A stretch of 64,000 nucleotides of DNA, from assembly GCF_001854885.1 (NCBI RefSeq), contig NZ_MDDV01000003.1:62247-126246 (forward strand), given 5' to 3'. Under the pieces are notes generated by a model. The model made no database searches, was not told the origin of the DNA, and saw only the letters and a program-made list of their open reading frames with translations. This DNA is from Ensifer sp. LCM 4579 (GTDB lineage Bacteria; Pseudomonadota; Alphaproteobacteria; Rhizobiales; Rhizobiaceae). How positions within the stretch are numbered: the first letter of the stretch is position 1; every line of letters begins with the position of its first letter. This document shows, one piece after another, positions 49,675-58,368 of this stretch. The translations under genes were made by a program, and so were the position numbers.

Positions 49675-50400
49675 ATGAAGGACACGTCCTTTCTCAAGGC
49701 CCGGCCGATTGCGCATCGCGGCTATCACGACATGAACCGCGAGGTCTGGGAGAACACGCTCTCAGCCTTCGCCCGCGCCGTCGAGGCGGGCTTCGCGATC
49801 GAGTGCGACCTGCAATATACGGCTGACAGCGTACCGGTTGTCTTTCATGATGACGACCTGCAGCGTCTCTGCGGGCTGAAGGGCGATGTCCGAGCGAAAA
49901 CAGCCGCGGAACTCGGCCTCCTTTCCGTCGGCGGCACCAGGGACAAGGTGCCGCCACTGTCGCAACTCCTTCGCCTCGTCGACGGTCGCGTACCGCTCGT
50001 GCTCGAACTCAAGGGCCGGAAGGGCGATGATGAAGGCTTCGCGGCGGCCGTACTCGAAGCACTGGAGAATTATAAGGGTCCCGTGGCGCTGATGAGCTTC
50101 GACCACTGTCTGCTCAAGGACCTGAAGGCGCTCGACGCACCGTATCCGCTCGGGCTGACCGCCGAAGGCTCCAGGCCGGAAATATTCTTCGTGCACGAAG
50201 AAGCGATGCAGCTCGGCCTTGATTTCATTTCCTATTTCTACGGTGACCTCCCGAACCCGTTCATCACCAAGGAGCGCACCCTCGGCTACACGGTCATCAC
50301 CTGGACCGTGCGAGACCGGCGGGCGCAGGAACATACCTTCGCCCATGCCGATCAAATGACATTCGAGGGTTTCGATCCACGGGAGACCATGATTTCTTAA
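49675..50400 (+). CDS. ugpQ: Glycerophosphodiester phosphodiesterase
   Basis: Hydrolyses glycerophosphodiesters to glycerol-3-phosphate and alcohol in the cytosol. GDPD motifs are present: IAHRGYHD at the N-terminus with the catalytic His, ENTLSAFARAVEAGFAIECD and VVFHDDDLQRLCG. The TIM-barrel tail has GYTVITWTVRDRR. It is 241 residues. It lies 15 bp after the Rid gene and 4 bp before the GNAT gene, so it is in one operon. Confidence 0.93.
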   Translation: MKDTSFLKARPIAHRGYHDMNREVWENTLSAFARAVEAGFAIECDLQYTADSVPVVFHDDDLQRLCGLKGDVRAKTAAELGLLSVGGTRDKVPPLSQLLRLVDGRVPLVLELKGRKGDDEGFAAAVLEALENYKGPVALMSFDHCLLKDLKALDAPYPLGLTAEGSRPEIFFVHEEAMQLGLDFISYFYGDLPNPFITKERTLGYTVITWTVRDRRAQEHTFAHADQMTFEGFDPRETMIS

Positions 50401-50404
50401 GAAA

Positions 50405-51586
50405 ATGTCAGACGCGATCACCATCCGCATCGAGCACTCGTTCGCCGCGATTCCGCCGGCGGATTGGAATCGCCTTGCCGGCGCCTCGAAAGAGCATTTC
50501 GGCACGGCCTATAACCCGTTCGTCTCGCATGCCTATCTGTCGGCGCTGGAGCAATCCGGTTCGGCGACGGCGGATACAGGCTGGCTGGGGCAGCATCTCC
50601 TGATGGAGCATGCGGATGGATCCCTCGCCGGCGCTCTCGTCTGCTACATGAAGAACCATAGCCAGGGCGAATATGTCTTCGACCATGGCTGGGCGAATGC
50701 CTTCGAACAGGCGGGGGGTCGCTATTATCCGAAATTGCAGTGTTCGGTGCCTTTCACGCCGGTCACGGGACCGCGCCTGCTGGCGGCCGACGGCGCCGAT
50801 CCACGGCCGGTGCGGGAGGCGCTGGCCGCGGGCCTCAAGGAACTCACGCGCCGACACGGCGTCTCCTCTGCCCATGTGGCCTTCGTCCCTGCCGATGAAA
50901 TGCCGGCCTTCGAGCGGGCCGGTTTCCTGCACCGGACGGACCAGCAGTTTCATTTCATGAATGCGGGCTACAGCTCGCATGACGATTTTCTCGCGACCCT
51001 TGCGTCGCGAAAACGCAAGGCGCTGAAGAAGGAGCGCCGCACTGCCGTCGAACATGGAATCACGATCGATTGGCTTACCGGCAGCGACCTGACCGAAGAC
51101 ATATGGGACCAGTTCTTCGCCTTCTACATGGACACGGGCGGGCGCAAATGGGGACGTCCCTATCTGACGCGCGACTTCTATTCCCTGATCGGCGAACGGA
51201 TGGCTGACGACATCCTGCTGGTCATGGCCAAGCGCGCCGGCCGGTACATCGCCGGCGCGATCAACTTCATCGGCGGCGAAGCGCTATACGGACGACACTG
51301 GGGCTGCATCGAGGATCACCCCTTCCTGCATTTCGAGGTCTGCTATCACCAGGCGATCGATTTTGCGATCGCCCGGGGCCTGCAGCGCGTCGAGGCCGGA
51401 GCGCAGGGCGAGCACAAGCTGGCGCGCGGCTATATGCCGGTGACGACCCATTCGGCCCACTTCATCACCCATCCCGGACTGGCGCGGGCGGTCGCGGACT
51501 ACCTTGAACGGGAACGCCGCGATGTGGAAGAGACTGGCGAATTCCTTGCGGAACACGGTCCCTTCCGCAAAGGCGAACGACAATAA
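50405..51586 (+). CDS. GNAT-superfamily FemAB-like protein (DUF482)
   Basis: A 393-residue protein of the peptidogalycan biosynthesis/FemAB-like GNAT family. It has the conserved stretches MDTGGRKWGRPYLTRDFYSL and VEAGAQGEHKLARGYMPV, and KRKALKKERRTAVEHGI. Actual substrate is unknown; homologs are linked to hydroxylysine- or cell-wall-type transfer only by fold. It starts 4 bp after the diesterase stop and is followed 51 bp later by the HIT gene. Confidence 0.85.
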   Translation: MSDAITIRIEHSFAAIPPADWNRLAGASKEHFGTAYNPFVSHAYLSALEQSGSATADTGWLGQHLLMEHADGSLAGALVCYMKNHSQGEYVFDHGWANAFEQAGGRYYPKLQCSVPFTPVTGPRLLAADGADPRPVREALAAGLKELTRRHGVSSAHVAFVPADEMPAFERAGFLHRTDQQFHFMNAGYSSHDDFLATLASRKRKALKKERRTAVEHGITIDWLTGSDLTEDIWDQFFAFYMDTGGRKWGRPYLTRDFYSLIGERMADDILLVMAKRAGRYIAGAINFIGGEALYGRHWGCIEDHPFLHFEVCYHQAIDFAIARGLQRVEAGAQGEHKLARGYMPVTTHSAHFITHPGLARAVADYLERERRDVEETGEFLAEHGPFRKGERQ

Positions 51587-51637
51587 GACGAAGAGCGGCA
51601 CCGGAATATCCGCCGCGCACCAACAAGAGGAAATGAC

Positions 51638-52057
51638 ATGAGCGGCTACGACACCAGCAATATCTTTGCCAAGATCCTGCGCGGCGAGATCCCCTCCCAT
51701 CGGGTCTATGAAGACGATGCGACCGTGGCGTTCATGGACGTCATGCCGCAGGCGGAAGGGCATGTGCTGGTATTGCCGAAGGCCCCGTCCCGCAACCTTC
51801 TCGACGCGGACCCCGCCACCTTACCCGCCTTGATCGCAACGGTTCAGAAGGTCGCCATCGCGGCGAAGCAGGCCTTCGACGCGGACGGCGTCACCGTCAT
51901 GCAGTTCAATGAGGCCCCGGCCGGCCAGTCGGTTTTCCACCTGCATTTCCATGTCATTCCGCGCCGCGCGGGCGTTCCGCTGAAACCGCATTCCGGACAG
52001 ATGGAAGACGGCGACGTGCTGGCCGCGAACGCGGAGAAGATCCGACAGGCGCTGTAG
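51638..52057 (+). CDS. HIT-family hydrolase
   Basis: A histidine-triad nucleotide-binding protein (Hint/HinT-like). The catalytic motif HLHFHVIPR is at residue about 100, preceded by EGHVLVLPKAPSRNLLDADP. It is 139 residues, with ATG preceded by GAGGAAATGAC. It probably hydrolyses adenosine phosphoramidates. Its stop at 52057 is only 2 bp from the azlD stop. Confidence 0.94.
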   Translation: MSGYDTSNIFAKILRGEIPSHRVYEDDATVAFMDVMPQAEGHVLVLPKAPSRNLLDADPATLPALIATVQKVAIAAKQAFDADGVTVMQFNEAPAGQSVFHLHFHVIPRRAGVPLKPHSGQMEDGDVLAANAEKIRQAL

Positions 52058-52059
52058 GG

Positions 52060-52404
52060 TCAGAATCCCAGCCGCCAGAGTCCGGCGGCGAGAACCGCGA
52101 TCGCCGTCGCAATGCCGGCGATCGGCTTCTGGCGGGCGAGAAAAAACGCAAGGGCGCCGAGAAAGATGGCGCTCAGCCGCAGCCACAGCGGCGATTGCGC
52201 GAGCACCCCGGTCGGAAAGAGGATCAGCTTCGCGATCACGGCCGCGACCAGCGCCGTCGCAACCGCCCTCACCCAGTTCAATGCCTCGGAATCGTCGCGG
52301 AGCTGCTTGCCGGCAATCACGCCCAGCCATCGCCAGATATCCGTGGCGAGCCAGCCGGCAATCGCGATGAAGGCATAGGCCCACCACCCCTCCAGCCAGT
52401 TCAC
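52060..52404 (-). CDS. azlD: AzlD-family branched-chain amino acid transport protein
   Basis: A small inner-membrane protein of four hydrophobic helices (114 residues) with the family DIWRWLGVIAGKQL and SAIFLGALAFFLARQ segments. AzlC-AzlD pairs export branched-chain or other small amino acids. Its start overlaps the azlC stop by 4 bp. The exported substrate is not defined by sequence. Confidence 0.87.
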   Translation of the reverse strand: MNWLEGWWAYAFIAIAGWLATDIWRWLGVIAGKQLRDDSEALNWVRAVATALVAAVIAKLILFPTGVLAQSPLWLRLSAIFLGALAFFLARQKPIAGIATAIAVLAAGLWRLGF

Positions 52405-53138
52405 GCGCCCGCCTCCCGCCGCAAGCGCAACAGGCGTTCGCCGGCCCAGGCGACCGTTCCGCCGCCGACGCCGGCAAGCAGGATATCGAACTCCGGAGCG
52501 ATCCAGTAGAACAGCGGCCCGGCGACGAGACCGGCGGCAAGCGCCACGTAAACGACGGGGTGGCGCGCCGAATGCCAGATCGAGGCGAGGAAATAGACGG
52601 GCGTCAGGAAGAACAGGCAGCCGGCGACGATCGGCGGGAATTCCGCGACGAGACGATAGACGACCCCGACCAGGGCCATATTGGCGGCAACCAGCGTGAT
52701 GCCGAAGCCCGCGAAGAACGTGACGCGGCGGTTGCGCGGCACCTCATGGATGCGCTCCATCGCGAAGACCCAGGCGGTGATCGCGATGAAATGAGACAGC
52801 ACCAGGAGTACCCAGGTCGGCGTTCTCGGCCCACGCAGTTCTGGAACGAGCGCCGCAACCATCGGCATCAGCCGGACCGACGACAGAGTAACGGCAAGGA
52901 ACGCCGTGGCGAGGCTGGCGCCGCCGAGTACCGAGCTGACGAGGATGACCTTCGCCGGCAAAGCCCAGACAGCGCCGGTCATGAAGACGACCTGCTCCGG
53001 GGGGATGCCCGCTTGGACCGTGAGCGCGCAAAAGCCGACGAAGGACAGCATCAGGATCACGGCCGGAACGCTGCAAATCCCTCGCGCGCCCTTCAGGAAC
53101 CAGGCAAGGGACGACCGTTCGTCTTCGACATCTTCCAT
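52401..53138 (-). CDS. azlC: AzlC-family amino acid export permease
   Basis: A polytopic permease of 245 residues whose first conserved part (KGARGICSVPAVILMLSFVG; SSVRLMPMVAALVPELRG) matches the AzlC family. It partners with AzlD. It is downstream of clpA by 122 bp, with a strong hairpin between. Likely regulated separately from clpA. Confidence 0.9.
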   Translation of the reverse strand: MEDVEDERSSLAWFLKGARGICSVPAVILMLSFVGFCALTVQAGIPPEQVVFMTGAVWALPAKVILVSSVLGGASLATAFLAVTLSSVRLMPMVAALVPELRGPRTPTWVLLVLSHFIAITAWVFAMERIHEVPRNRRVTFFAGFGITLVAANMALVGVVYRLVAEFPPIVAGCLFFLTPVYFLASIWHSARHPVVYVALAAGLVAGPLFYWIAPEFDILLAGVGGGTVAWAGERLLRLRREAGA

Positions 53139-53203
53139 GAATGCCTCGGGGGGAATCGGTTGGGAATGTCATTACAGCTGCGGTTGAGGTTTGGTGCCTC
53201 GGC

Positions 53204-53239
53204 ATACCCCCCTCTGCCCTGCCGGGCAGAGGGGGGTAT
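53204..53239 (-). terminator. Strong 16-bp hairpin after clpA
   Basis: ATACCCCCCTCTGCCC pairs perfectly with GGGCAGAGGGGGGTAT around a 4-nt loop. It lies 22 bp past the clpA stop. There is no T run, so termination may be partial or it may stabilise the clpA mRNA 3' end. Confidence 0.7.
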
Positions 53240-53260
53240 ACGCAACCTCGCGTGGCCGCG

Positions 53261-55756
53261 TCACTTCTTGCGCGGAACCTTCGGAACCGTCCGTCCCTTC
53301 AGCGGGGCGCCATCCGAAGAAGCGGCCTTGGCCGCGGCTTTTTTCGGTTTTGCCTTCGGGCCCGCCTCGGCGGCGACGGTTTCCTTTTCTTCCGACTTCT
53401 TCGACTTGGCGCTCTTTGCCGGCCGCGATACCTCCGCCTTCGGCTTGATCGGAGCCGTCTCCGGCACCGCGTCGAGGATCAGGCCTTGGCTGCCGTCCTC
53501 CTTAGTGCCAATCGTCACCTTGACGACGCCGCCTTTCTTGAGCTTGCCGAACAGGATTTCATCCGCCAGCGGCTTCTTGATGTTCTCCTGGATGACACGC
53601 GCCAGCGGCCGCGCACCCATCTTCTCGTCGTATCCCTTCTCCGCCAGCCAGGCGATCGCGTCGGGCGCGAGGTCGAAGGTGACGTTGCGCTCGGCGAGCT
53701 GCGTCTCGAGCTGCATGACGAACTTCTGCACGACCTGATGGATGACCGGCGTCGGCAGCGAGTTGAACGGGATCACGGCATCGAGACGGTTGCGGAATTC
53801 CGGCGTGAACAGGCGGTTCAGCGCCTCGATATCCTCATCTGTCCGCTTGGTCGATCCAAAGCCGATTGCCGGCCTTGCCATGTCGGAGGCACCAGCATTC
53901 GTGGTCATGATCAGAATGACGTTGCGGAAGTCGATCTTCTTGCCGTTGTGATCGGTCAGCGAACCATGATCCATGACCTGCAGCAGAATGTTGAAGAGGT
54001 CCGGATGCGCCTTCTCGATCTCGTCCAGAAGCAGCACGCAATGCGGGTGCTGGTCGACGCCGTCGGTCAGAAGGCCGCCCTGGTCGAAGCCCACATAGCC
54101 GGGAGGAGCGCCGAGCAGACGGGAAACCGTGTGCCGCTCCATGTATTCCGACATGTCGAAGCGCAGCAGTTCTACACCGAGCGACACGGCCAGTTGCTTG
54201 GCCACCTCCGTCTTGCCGACGCCGGTCGGGCCGGAAAAGATGTAGCAGCCGATCGGCTTGTTCGGCTCGCGCAGGCCGGCGCGTGCGAGCTTGATCGACG
54301 AGGCAAGCGCCTCGATCGCCAGATCCTGGCCATAGACGACCGACCTAAGCTCCTTGTCGAGATTGGCGAGCACCGCCTCGTCGTCCTTGGACACCGTCTT
54401 CGGCGGAATGCGCGCCATCGTGGCGATCGTCGCTTCGATCTCCTTTTCGGTGATCAGCTTGCGCCGCTTGCTGGCGGGAAGCAGCATCTGGGCCGCACCC
54501 GATTCATCGATGACGTCGATCGCCTTGTCCGGCAGTTTGCGGTCGTTGATATAGCGGGCGGAAAGCTCGACGGCAGCCCGGATCGCGTCATTCGTGTATT
54601 TGAGGTTGTGATAGCCCTCGAAGTAAGGCTTCAGCCCCTTCATGATCTCGATCGCATCGGCAATCGTCGGCTCGTTGACGTCGATCTTCTGGAAACGACG
54701 CACGAGCGCCCGGTCCTTCTCGAAGAACTGGCGATACTCTTTGTAGGTCGTCGATCCGATGCAGCGAATCGAGCCGGAGGAAAGCGCCGGCTTCAGGAGG
54801 TTCGACGCATCCATAGCACCGCCGGAGGTTGCGCCCGCGCCGATCACCGTATGAATCTCGTCGATGAAGAGCACGGCTCCGGCATACTCTTCGAGTTCCT
54901 TGACCACCTGCTTCAGCCGCTCCTCGAAATCGCCGCGGTAGCGCGTCCCGGCAAGGAGCGTTCCCATGTCGAGCGCGAAGATCGTCGCATCCTGAAGCGC
55001 CTCCGGCACCTGCTTCTCGACGATGCGTTTTGCCAGACCCTCGGCGATCGCCGTCTTGCCGACACCGGGATCGCCAACATAGAGCGGATTGTTCTTGGAC
55101 CTGCGGCAAAGCACCTGGACCGTGCGGTTAACCTCGGCATTGCGGCCGATCAACGGATCGATCTTGCCGGATTTCGCCTTTTCGTTGAGGTTGACGCAAT
55201 AGGCGGTAAGCGCATCCTGCTGCTTCTTCGGCGTGGCTTCCTCGCTTTCGCGCGAAGCCTTCTGTTCGGATTCCTGATCTTCGGCGCCGCGCACCGGCCG
55301 CGACTCGGAACTGCCCGGCCGCTTGCCGATGCCGTGCGAGATGAAATTGACCGCATCGTAGCGCGTCATCTCCTGCTCCTGCAGGAAATAGGCCGCATGG
55401 CTCTCGCGCTCGGCGAAGATCGCGACGAGCACATTGGCACCGGTCACTTCCTCGCGGCCGGAGGACTGCACATGGATCACGGCGCGCTGGATGACGCGCT
55501 GAAAGCCGGCGGTCGGCTTCGAATCCTCGTCATAGCCGGTGACCAGGTTCGACAGTTCGTTGTCGACATAGTCGGTCACGGTCTTGCGAAGCGTGTCGAG
55601 ATTTACGTTGCATGCGCCCATAACGGCTGCCGCGTCGGGATCATCGATCAATGCCAGCAGCAGGTGCTCGAGCGTCGCATATTCGTGATGGCGCTCGTTG
55701 GCAAAAGTCAGTGCCTGATGCAGCGCCTTTTCAAGGCTGGGCGAAAATGTTGGCAC
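53261..55756 (-). CDS. clpA: ATP-dependent Clp protease ATP-binding subunit ClpA
   Basis: A two-domain AAA+ unfoldase that feeds ClpP and works with ClpS on N-degron substrates. The N-domain (residues 1-150) is followed by two Walker A motifs (GDPGVGKTAIAEGL near 230; GPTGVGKTEVAKQL near 510) and the second Walker B (VLLLDEIEKAH). At 831 residues it is about 70 longer than E. coli ClpA, because of a Lys/Ala/Pro-rich tail (KKSEEKETVAAEAG). It begins 9 bp after clpS. Confidence 0.97.
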   Translation of the reverse strand: MPTFSPSLEKALHQALTFANERHHEYATLEHLLLALIDDPDAAAVMGACNVNLDTLRKTVTDYVDNELSNLVTGYDEDSKPTAGFQRVIQRAVIHVQSSGREEVTGANVLVAIFAERESHAAYFLQEQEMTRYDAVNFISHGIGKRPGSSESRPVRGAEDQESEQKASRESEEATPKKQQDALTAYCVNLNEKAKSGKIDPLIGRNAEVNRTVQVLCRRSKNNPLYVGDPGVGKTAIAEGLAKRIVEKQVPEALQDATIFALDMGTLLAGTRYRGDFEERLKQVVKELEEYAGAVLFIDEIHTVIGAGATSGGAMDASNLLKPALSSGSIRCIGSTTYKEYRQFFEKDRALVRRFQKIDVNEPTIADAIEIMKGLKPYFEGYHNLKYTNDAIRAAVELSARYINDRKLPDKAIDVIDESGAAQMLLPASKRRKLITEKEIEATIATMARIPPKTVSKDDEAVLANLDKELRSVVYGQDLAIEALASSIKLARAGLREPNKPIGCYIFSGPTGVGKTEVAKQLAVSLGVELLRFDMSEYMERHTVSRLLGAPPGYVGFDQGGLLTDGVDQHPHCVLLLDEIEKAHPDLFNILLQVMDHGSLTDHNGKKIDFRNVILIMTTNAGASDMARPAIGFGSTKRTDEDIEALNRLFTPEFRNRLDAVIPFNSLPTPVIHQVVQKFVMQLETQLAERNVTFDLAPDAIAWLAEKGYDEKMGARPLARVIQENIKKPLADEILFGKLKKGGVVKVTIGTKEDGSQGLILDAVPETAPIKPKAEVSRPAKSAKSKKSEEKETVAAEAGPKAKPKKAAAKAASSDGAPLKGRTVPKVPRKK

Positions 55757-55765
55757 GTTAGATCC

Positions 55766-56119
55766 TCATTTCTTTTCCATGACGCATTGCAACGGATGCT
55801 GATGCTGCCTGGCGAAATCCATCACCTGCGCCACTTTGGTTTCGGCGACCTCGTAGGTGAAGACGCCGCATTCTCCAACGCCATGATTATGGACATGGAG
55901 CATGATGCGGGTTGCCTCTTCCCTGTCCTTCTGGAAGAAACGCTCCAGAATGTGAACGACGAACTCCATCGGCGTGTAATCGTCATTCAGAAGCAAGACG
56001 CGGTACAAACTCGGCTTCTTGGTCTTCGGCTTGGTGCGCGTGATTACGGAGGTGCCGCGAGTGGGGCCGCCTCCGTCTCCTTCGCTTCCCTGCTGCATCC
56101 GGACCGGCATGGCGATCAT
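55766..56119 (-). CDS. clpS: ClpS adaptor
   Basis: Adaptor delivering N-degron proteins to ClpAP. The core reads [20 protein letters not shown], with the N-degron-binding Asn/Asp, and the tail contains [19 protein letters not shown]. An N-terminal disordered extension of about 30 residues is Gly/Thr-rich. It is 117 residues and 9 bp before clpA; the pair is one operon. Confidence 0.97.
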   Translation of the reverse strand: MIAMPVRMQQGSEGDGGGPTRGTSVITRTKPKTKKPSLYRVLLLNDDYTPMEFVVHILERFFQKDREEATRIMLHVHNHGVGECGVFTYEVAETKVAQVMDFARQHQHPLQCVMEKK

Positions 56120-56340
56120 TCTGTTTCATTCCCTCAAGAGCCGCAAATCCACGGGTCATGGCCACGGCTTTATTGCCCTTATCTAATGGTTCGTTCTTGG
56201 ATTTTAAGGCCGAACAGACGCACTGCAATCATATTCGCATGGCGAAGCACAGATTGATGGGAAATTCTCTCACCGTCGAGCGCCTCCCGCATCCGGAGGA
56301 ATCAAGCTCGCAGGCCTGTCCGCCCCTCCAATGACGAAGA

Positions 56341-56371
56341 AAGGCCGGCCGCGAGCCCGCGACCGGCCTTT
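56341..56371 (-). terminator. Rho-independent terminator after the phasin gene
   Basis: AAGGCCGG and CCGGCCTT arms enclose a further CGCG stem, followed on the minus strand by TTTCTTC. It lies 26 bp past the phasin stop. Confidence 0.78.
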
Positions 56372-56396
56372 ATAAAAGATGCGATCGCCTTCGTCG

Positions 56397-56750
56397 TCAG
56401 GCGGCTGCGGCAGACTTGACCTGCGCGGTGGCCTTGGCAACCGGAGCCTCGTAGGGCTTGTAGGCGTCCTTGGCGAGATCGGCATACATTTCGCTGATCT
56501 TCGTCGCTTCCGTGACGAAACCTTCGTAGCTCGCCTTCAGATAGTTCGTCTGAAGTTCGAAAGCTGCCTCGAGGCTCTTGGCATTGGACAGCTTTTCGAG
56601 ATGGGCGATACCATCCTCGAACGACTTCTTCGAATAATCCGTGGCTTCGGTCGCGATTGCCTGGAAGCCTTTGGTCAGGGCGGAGTAGCTCTTGACGGCC
56701 ACATCCATCACTTCCTTGCTTCTCTTATTCGCGTCATCGAAGTTAAACAT
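56397..56750 (-). CDS. Phasin-family protein
   Basis: Phasins coat polyhydroxybutyrate granules. This 117-residue protein is almost all amphipathic helix (FDDANKRSKEVMDVAVKSYS; EDGIAHLEKLSNAKSLEAAF), with the family FELQTNYLKASYEGF block. ATG 56750 (MFNFDDANKR) follows GGAGA. Upstream, at 56795-56835, lie paired TGCAATGCA-type sites suggestive of AniA/PhaR control. It has its own terminator. Confidence 0.88.
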   Translation of the reverse strand: MFNFDDANKRSKEVMDVAVKSYSALTKGFQAIATEATDYSKKSFEDGIAHLEKLSNAKSLEAAFELQTNYLKASYEGFVTEATKISEMYADLAKDAYKPYEAPVAKATAQVKSAAAA

Positions 56751-56794
56751 TGGGCGTCTCCTTTTTGCGTGGGGCAGAGTGCGGTACAAATCTA

Positions 56795-56835
56795 TGTGCA
56801 ATGCACAAAAAGTCAAGTTATGTTGTGCATTGCAA
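56795..56835. promoter_or_regulatory. Candidate PhaR/AniA operator pair before the phasin gene
   Basis: TGTGCAATGCACA (795-807), a near-perfect palindrome, and TTGTGCATTGCAA (823-835), an inverted copy of TTGCAATGCACAA, have centres 28 bp apart and lie 45-85 bp before the phasin ATG. TGC-rich sites of this kind are known for the PHB regulator PhaR. Binding here is inferred. Confidence 0.55.
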
Positions 56836-57039
56836 TAGCATGCAAATCCTGCAACAGCTTTGTGAAAGCGCCGCCCTTTTCAGTAGAATTCTGTGACGGC
56901 GACCCAAAAAATACGACTTATGAAGAAATATCGGGCTGATGGCACCGGGTATCAGACAAAATCGGAATTTTTGCGGCACTCGGACCACGATGCGGGCGTG
57001 TGGGTGCAAAAGCCACACGCGCCGGTCCCCGGTCCGCCC

Positions 57040-57243
57040 TTACAGATCGATGTCCAGGATCGCCATCGAGAAATTGTAGGAAAGTTCGCCGTCCTCCTCA
57101 TCGCGAAAGACGACGCCGAGAAATTCGTCGCCGAGATAGACTTCAGCGGATTCGTCCTTCCTCGGACGAGCCTTGACGACCATCGACTGATTGAAGGTGC
57201 GCTTGAAATAGGCCTCAAGCTTGCGGATCTCTTCGGGCTTCAA
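57040..57243 (-). CDS. DUF3126 family small protein
   Basis: A 67-residue protein whose core KPEEIRKLEAYFKRTFNQ and EVYLGDEFLGVVFRDEEDGE match DUF3126, a small alphaproteobacterial family of unknown function. I place the start at a TTG (57243) with a GGAGAG ribosome binding site, which matches family N-termini. The longer frame to 57396 has no support. It follows cysE. Confidence 0.82.
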   Translation of the reverse strand: MKPEEIRKLEAYFKRTFNQSMVVKARPRKDESAEVYLGDEFLGVVFRDEEDGELSYNFSMAILDIDL

Positions 57244-57429
57244 ATCTACTCTCCGTAGCCGGTTGATTTCGGGCGCTTCTCGCATGCGATGGCGCCGGGT
57301 GTAAACCCACTCCGGCGCCTGCCGCCTGTGGAGACTGTCAGATTCTCCATCAACCCCCTGAACAGGAGGGTATTCATGTGACGCGGGCGCGGCCACGAAA
57401 GCGGGCCCCGCCGTTCGCCGCCGCCTGTC

Positions 57430-58257
57430 TCAGATATCGAAGCTCGAGAGCAGTTGGTCCATCTGACGCGACGGTTCCGAGCAGCCCGCCTCGCCGACAA
57501 CCTTTGCCGGAACGCCTGCAACCGTCGTCTTCGGCGGCACCGGCTTCAGCACGACCGAACCCGCGGCCACGCGCGAGCAATGGCCGATGTGAATATTGCC
57601 GAGAATCTTCGCGCCGGCGCCGATCAGCACGCCGTCGCCGATCTTCGGATGACGGTCGCTGCCTTCCTTGCCGGTCCCGCCAAGCGTGACACCGTGCAAG
57701 ATCGAGACGTTGTCGCCGATAACGGCCGTTTCGCCGACCACCAGGCCGGTCGCGTGATCGAGGAAAATGCCGCGCCCAATGCGAGCGGCCGGATTGATAT
57801 CCGTCTGGAAGACGCTCGAGGAGCGACTCTGCAGATAAAGCGCGAAATCCTTCCTTCCGCGATTCCAGAGCCAGTGCGCGAGACGATGCGTCTGAAGGGC
57901 ATGGAAACCCTTGAAATAAAGGACAGGCTCGAGGAACCGCGCGCAGGCCGGATCGCGATCATAGACGGCCTGGATATCGACGCGCAGGATCGTGCCCCAT
58001 TCGGGCCAGTCATCGAGCATCTCCGAAAAGGTCTGATGCAGCAGGTTTGCCTGCAGATCCGGATGATCCAACCGCTCGCAAATCCGGTAGACCACGCTTT
58101 CTTCCAGCGAATGCTGGTTGACGACCGTCGAATACAGGAAGGCGGCGAGCATCGGGTCGCGCTCTGCGGCCAGGCGCGCCTCTTCGCGCAGGCTATCCCA
58201 GATGGGATCGACCGCCTTTAGCGATTCCGCATGACGAAGTTCGGTCTTTGCGACCAT
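57430..58257 (-). CDS. cysE: Serine O-acetyltransferase
   Basis: Acetylates serine with acetyl-CoA to O-acetylserine, the first committed step of cysteine synthesis. The helical N-terminal domain (first about 140 residues) precedes the left-handed beta-helix (INPAARIGRGIFLDHATGLV; NIHIGHCSRVAAGSVVLKPV). The catalytic His is in FLDHATGLVVGE. At 275 residues it is normal, and the C-terminus ends in SFDI, the Ile tail that docks in cysteine synthase. Confidence 0.97.
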   Translation of the reverse strand: MVAKTELRHAESLKAVDPIWDSLREEARLAAERDPMLAAFLYSTVVNQHSLEESVVYRICERLDHPDLQANLLHQTFSEMLDDWPEWGTILRVDIQAVYDRDPACARFLEPVLYFKGFHALQTHRLAHWLWNRGRKDFALYLQSRSSSVFQTDINPAARIGRGIFLDHATGLVVGETAVIGDNVSILHGVTLGGTGKEGSDRHPKIGDGVLIGAGAKILGNIHIGHCSRVAAGSVVLKPVPPKTTVAGVPAKVVGEAGCSEPSRQMDQLLSSFDI

Positions 58258-58368
58258 GGCCGCGCTCCTTCCGATCAGATTCCTGCACCGTCAATCGGCC
58301 ATATATATAGGGCAATTCCCCGTCCACATAAATGGGCTCTCCGCGCATCGATGGAAGACCGCGGCGGC

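Noticed and set aside
53141-56257. 1038-codon plus-strand open frame antisense to clpA and clpS
   Set aside because: It mirrors GC-biased third positions of clpSA and has Arg/His-rich composition with no recognisable domain.
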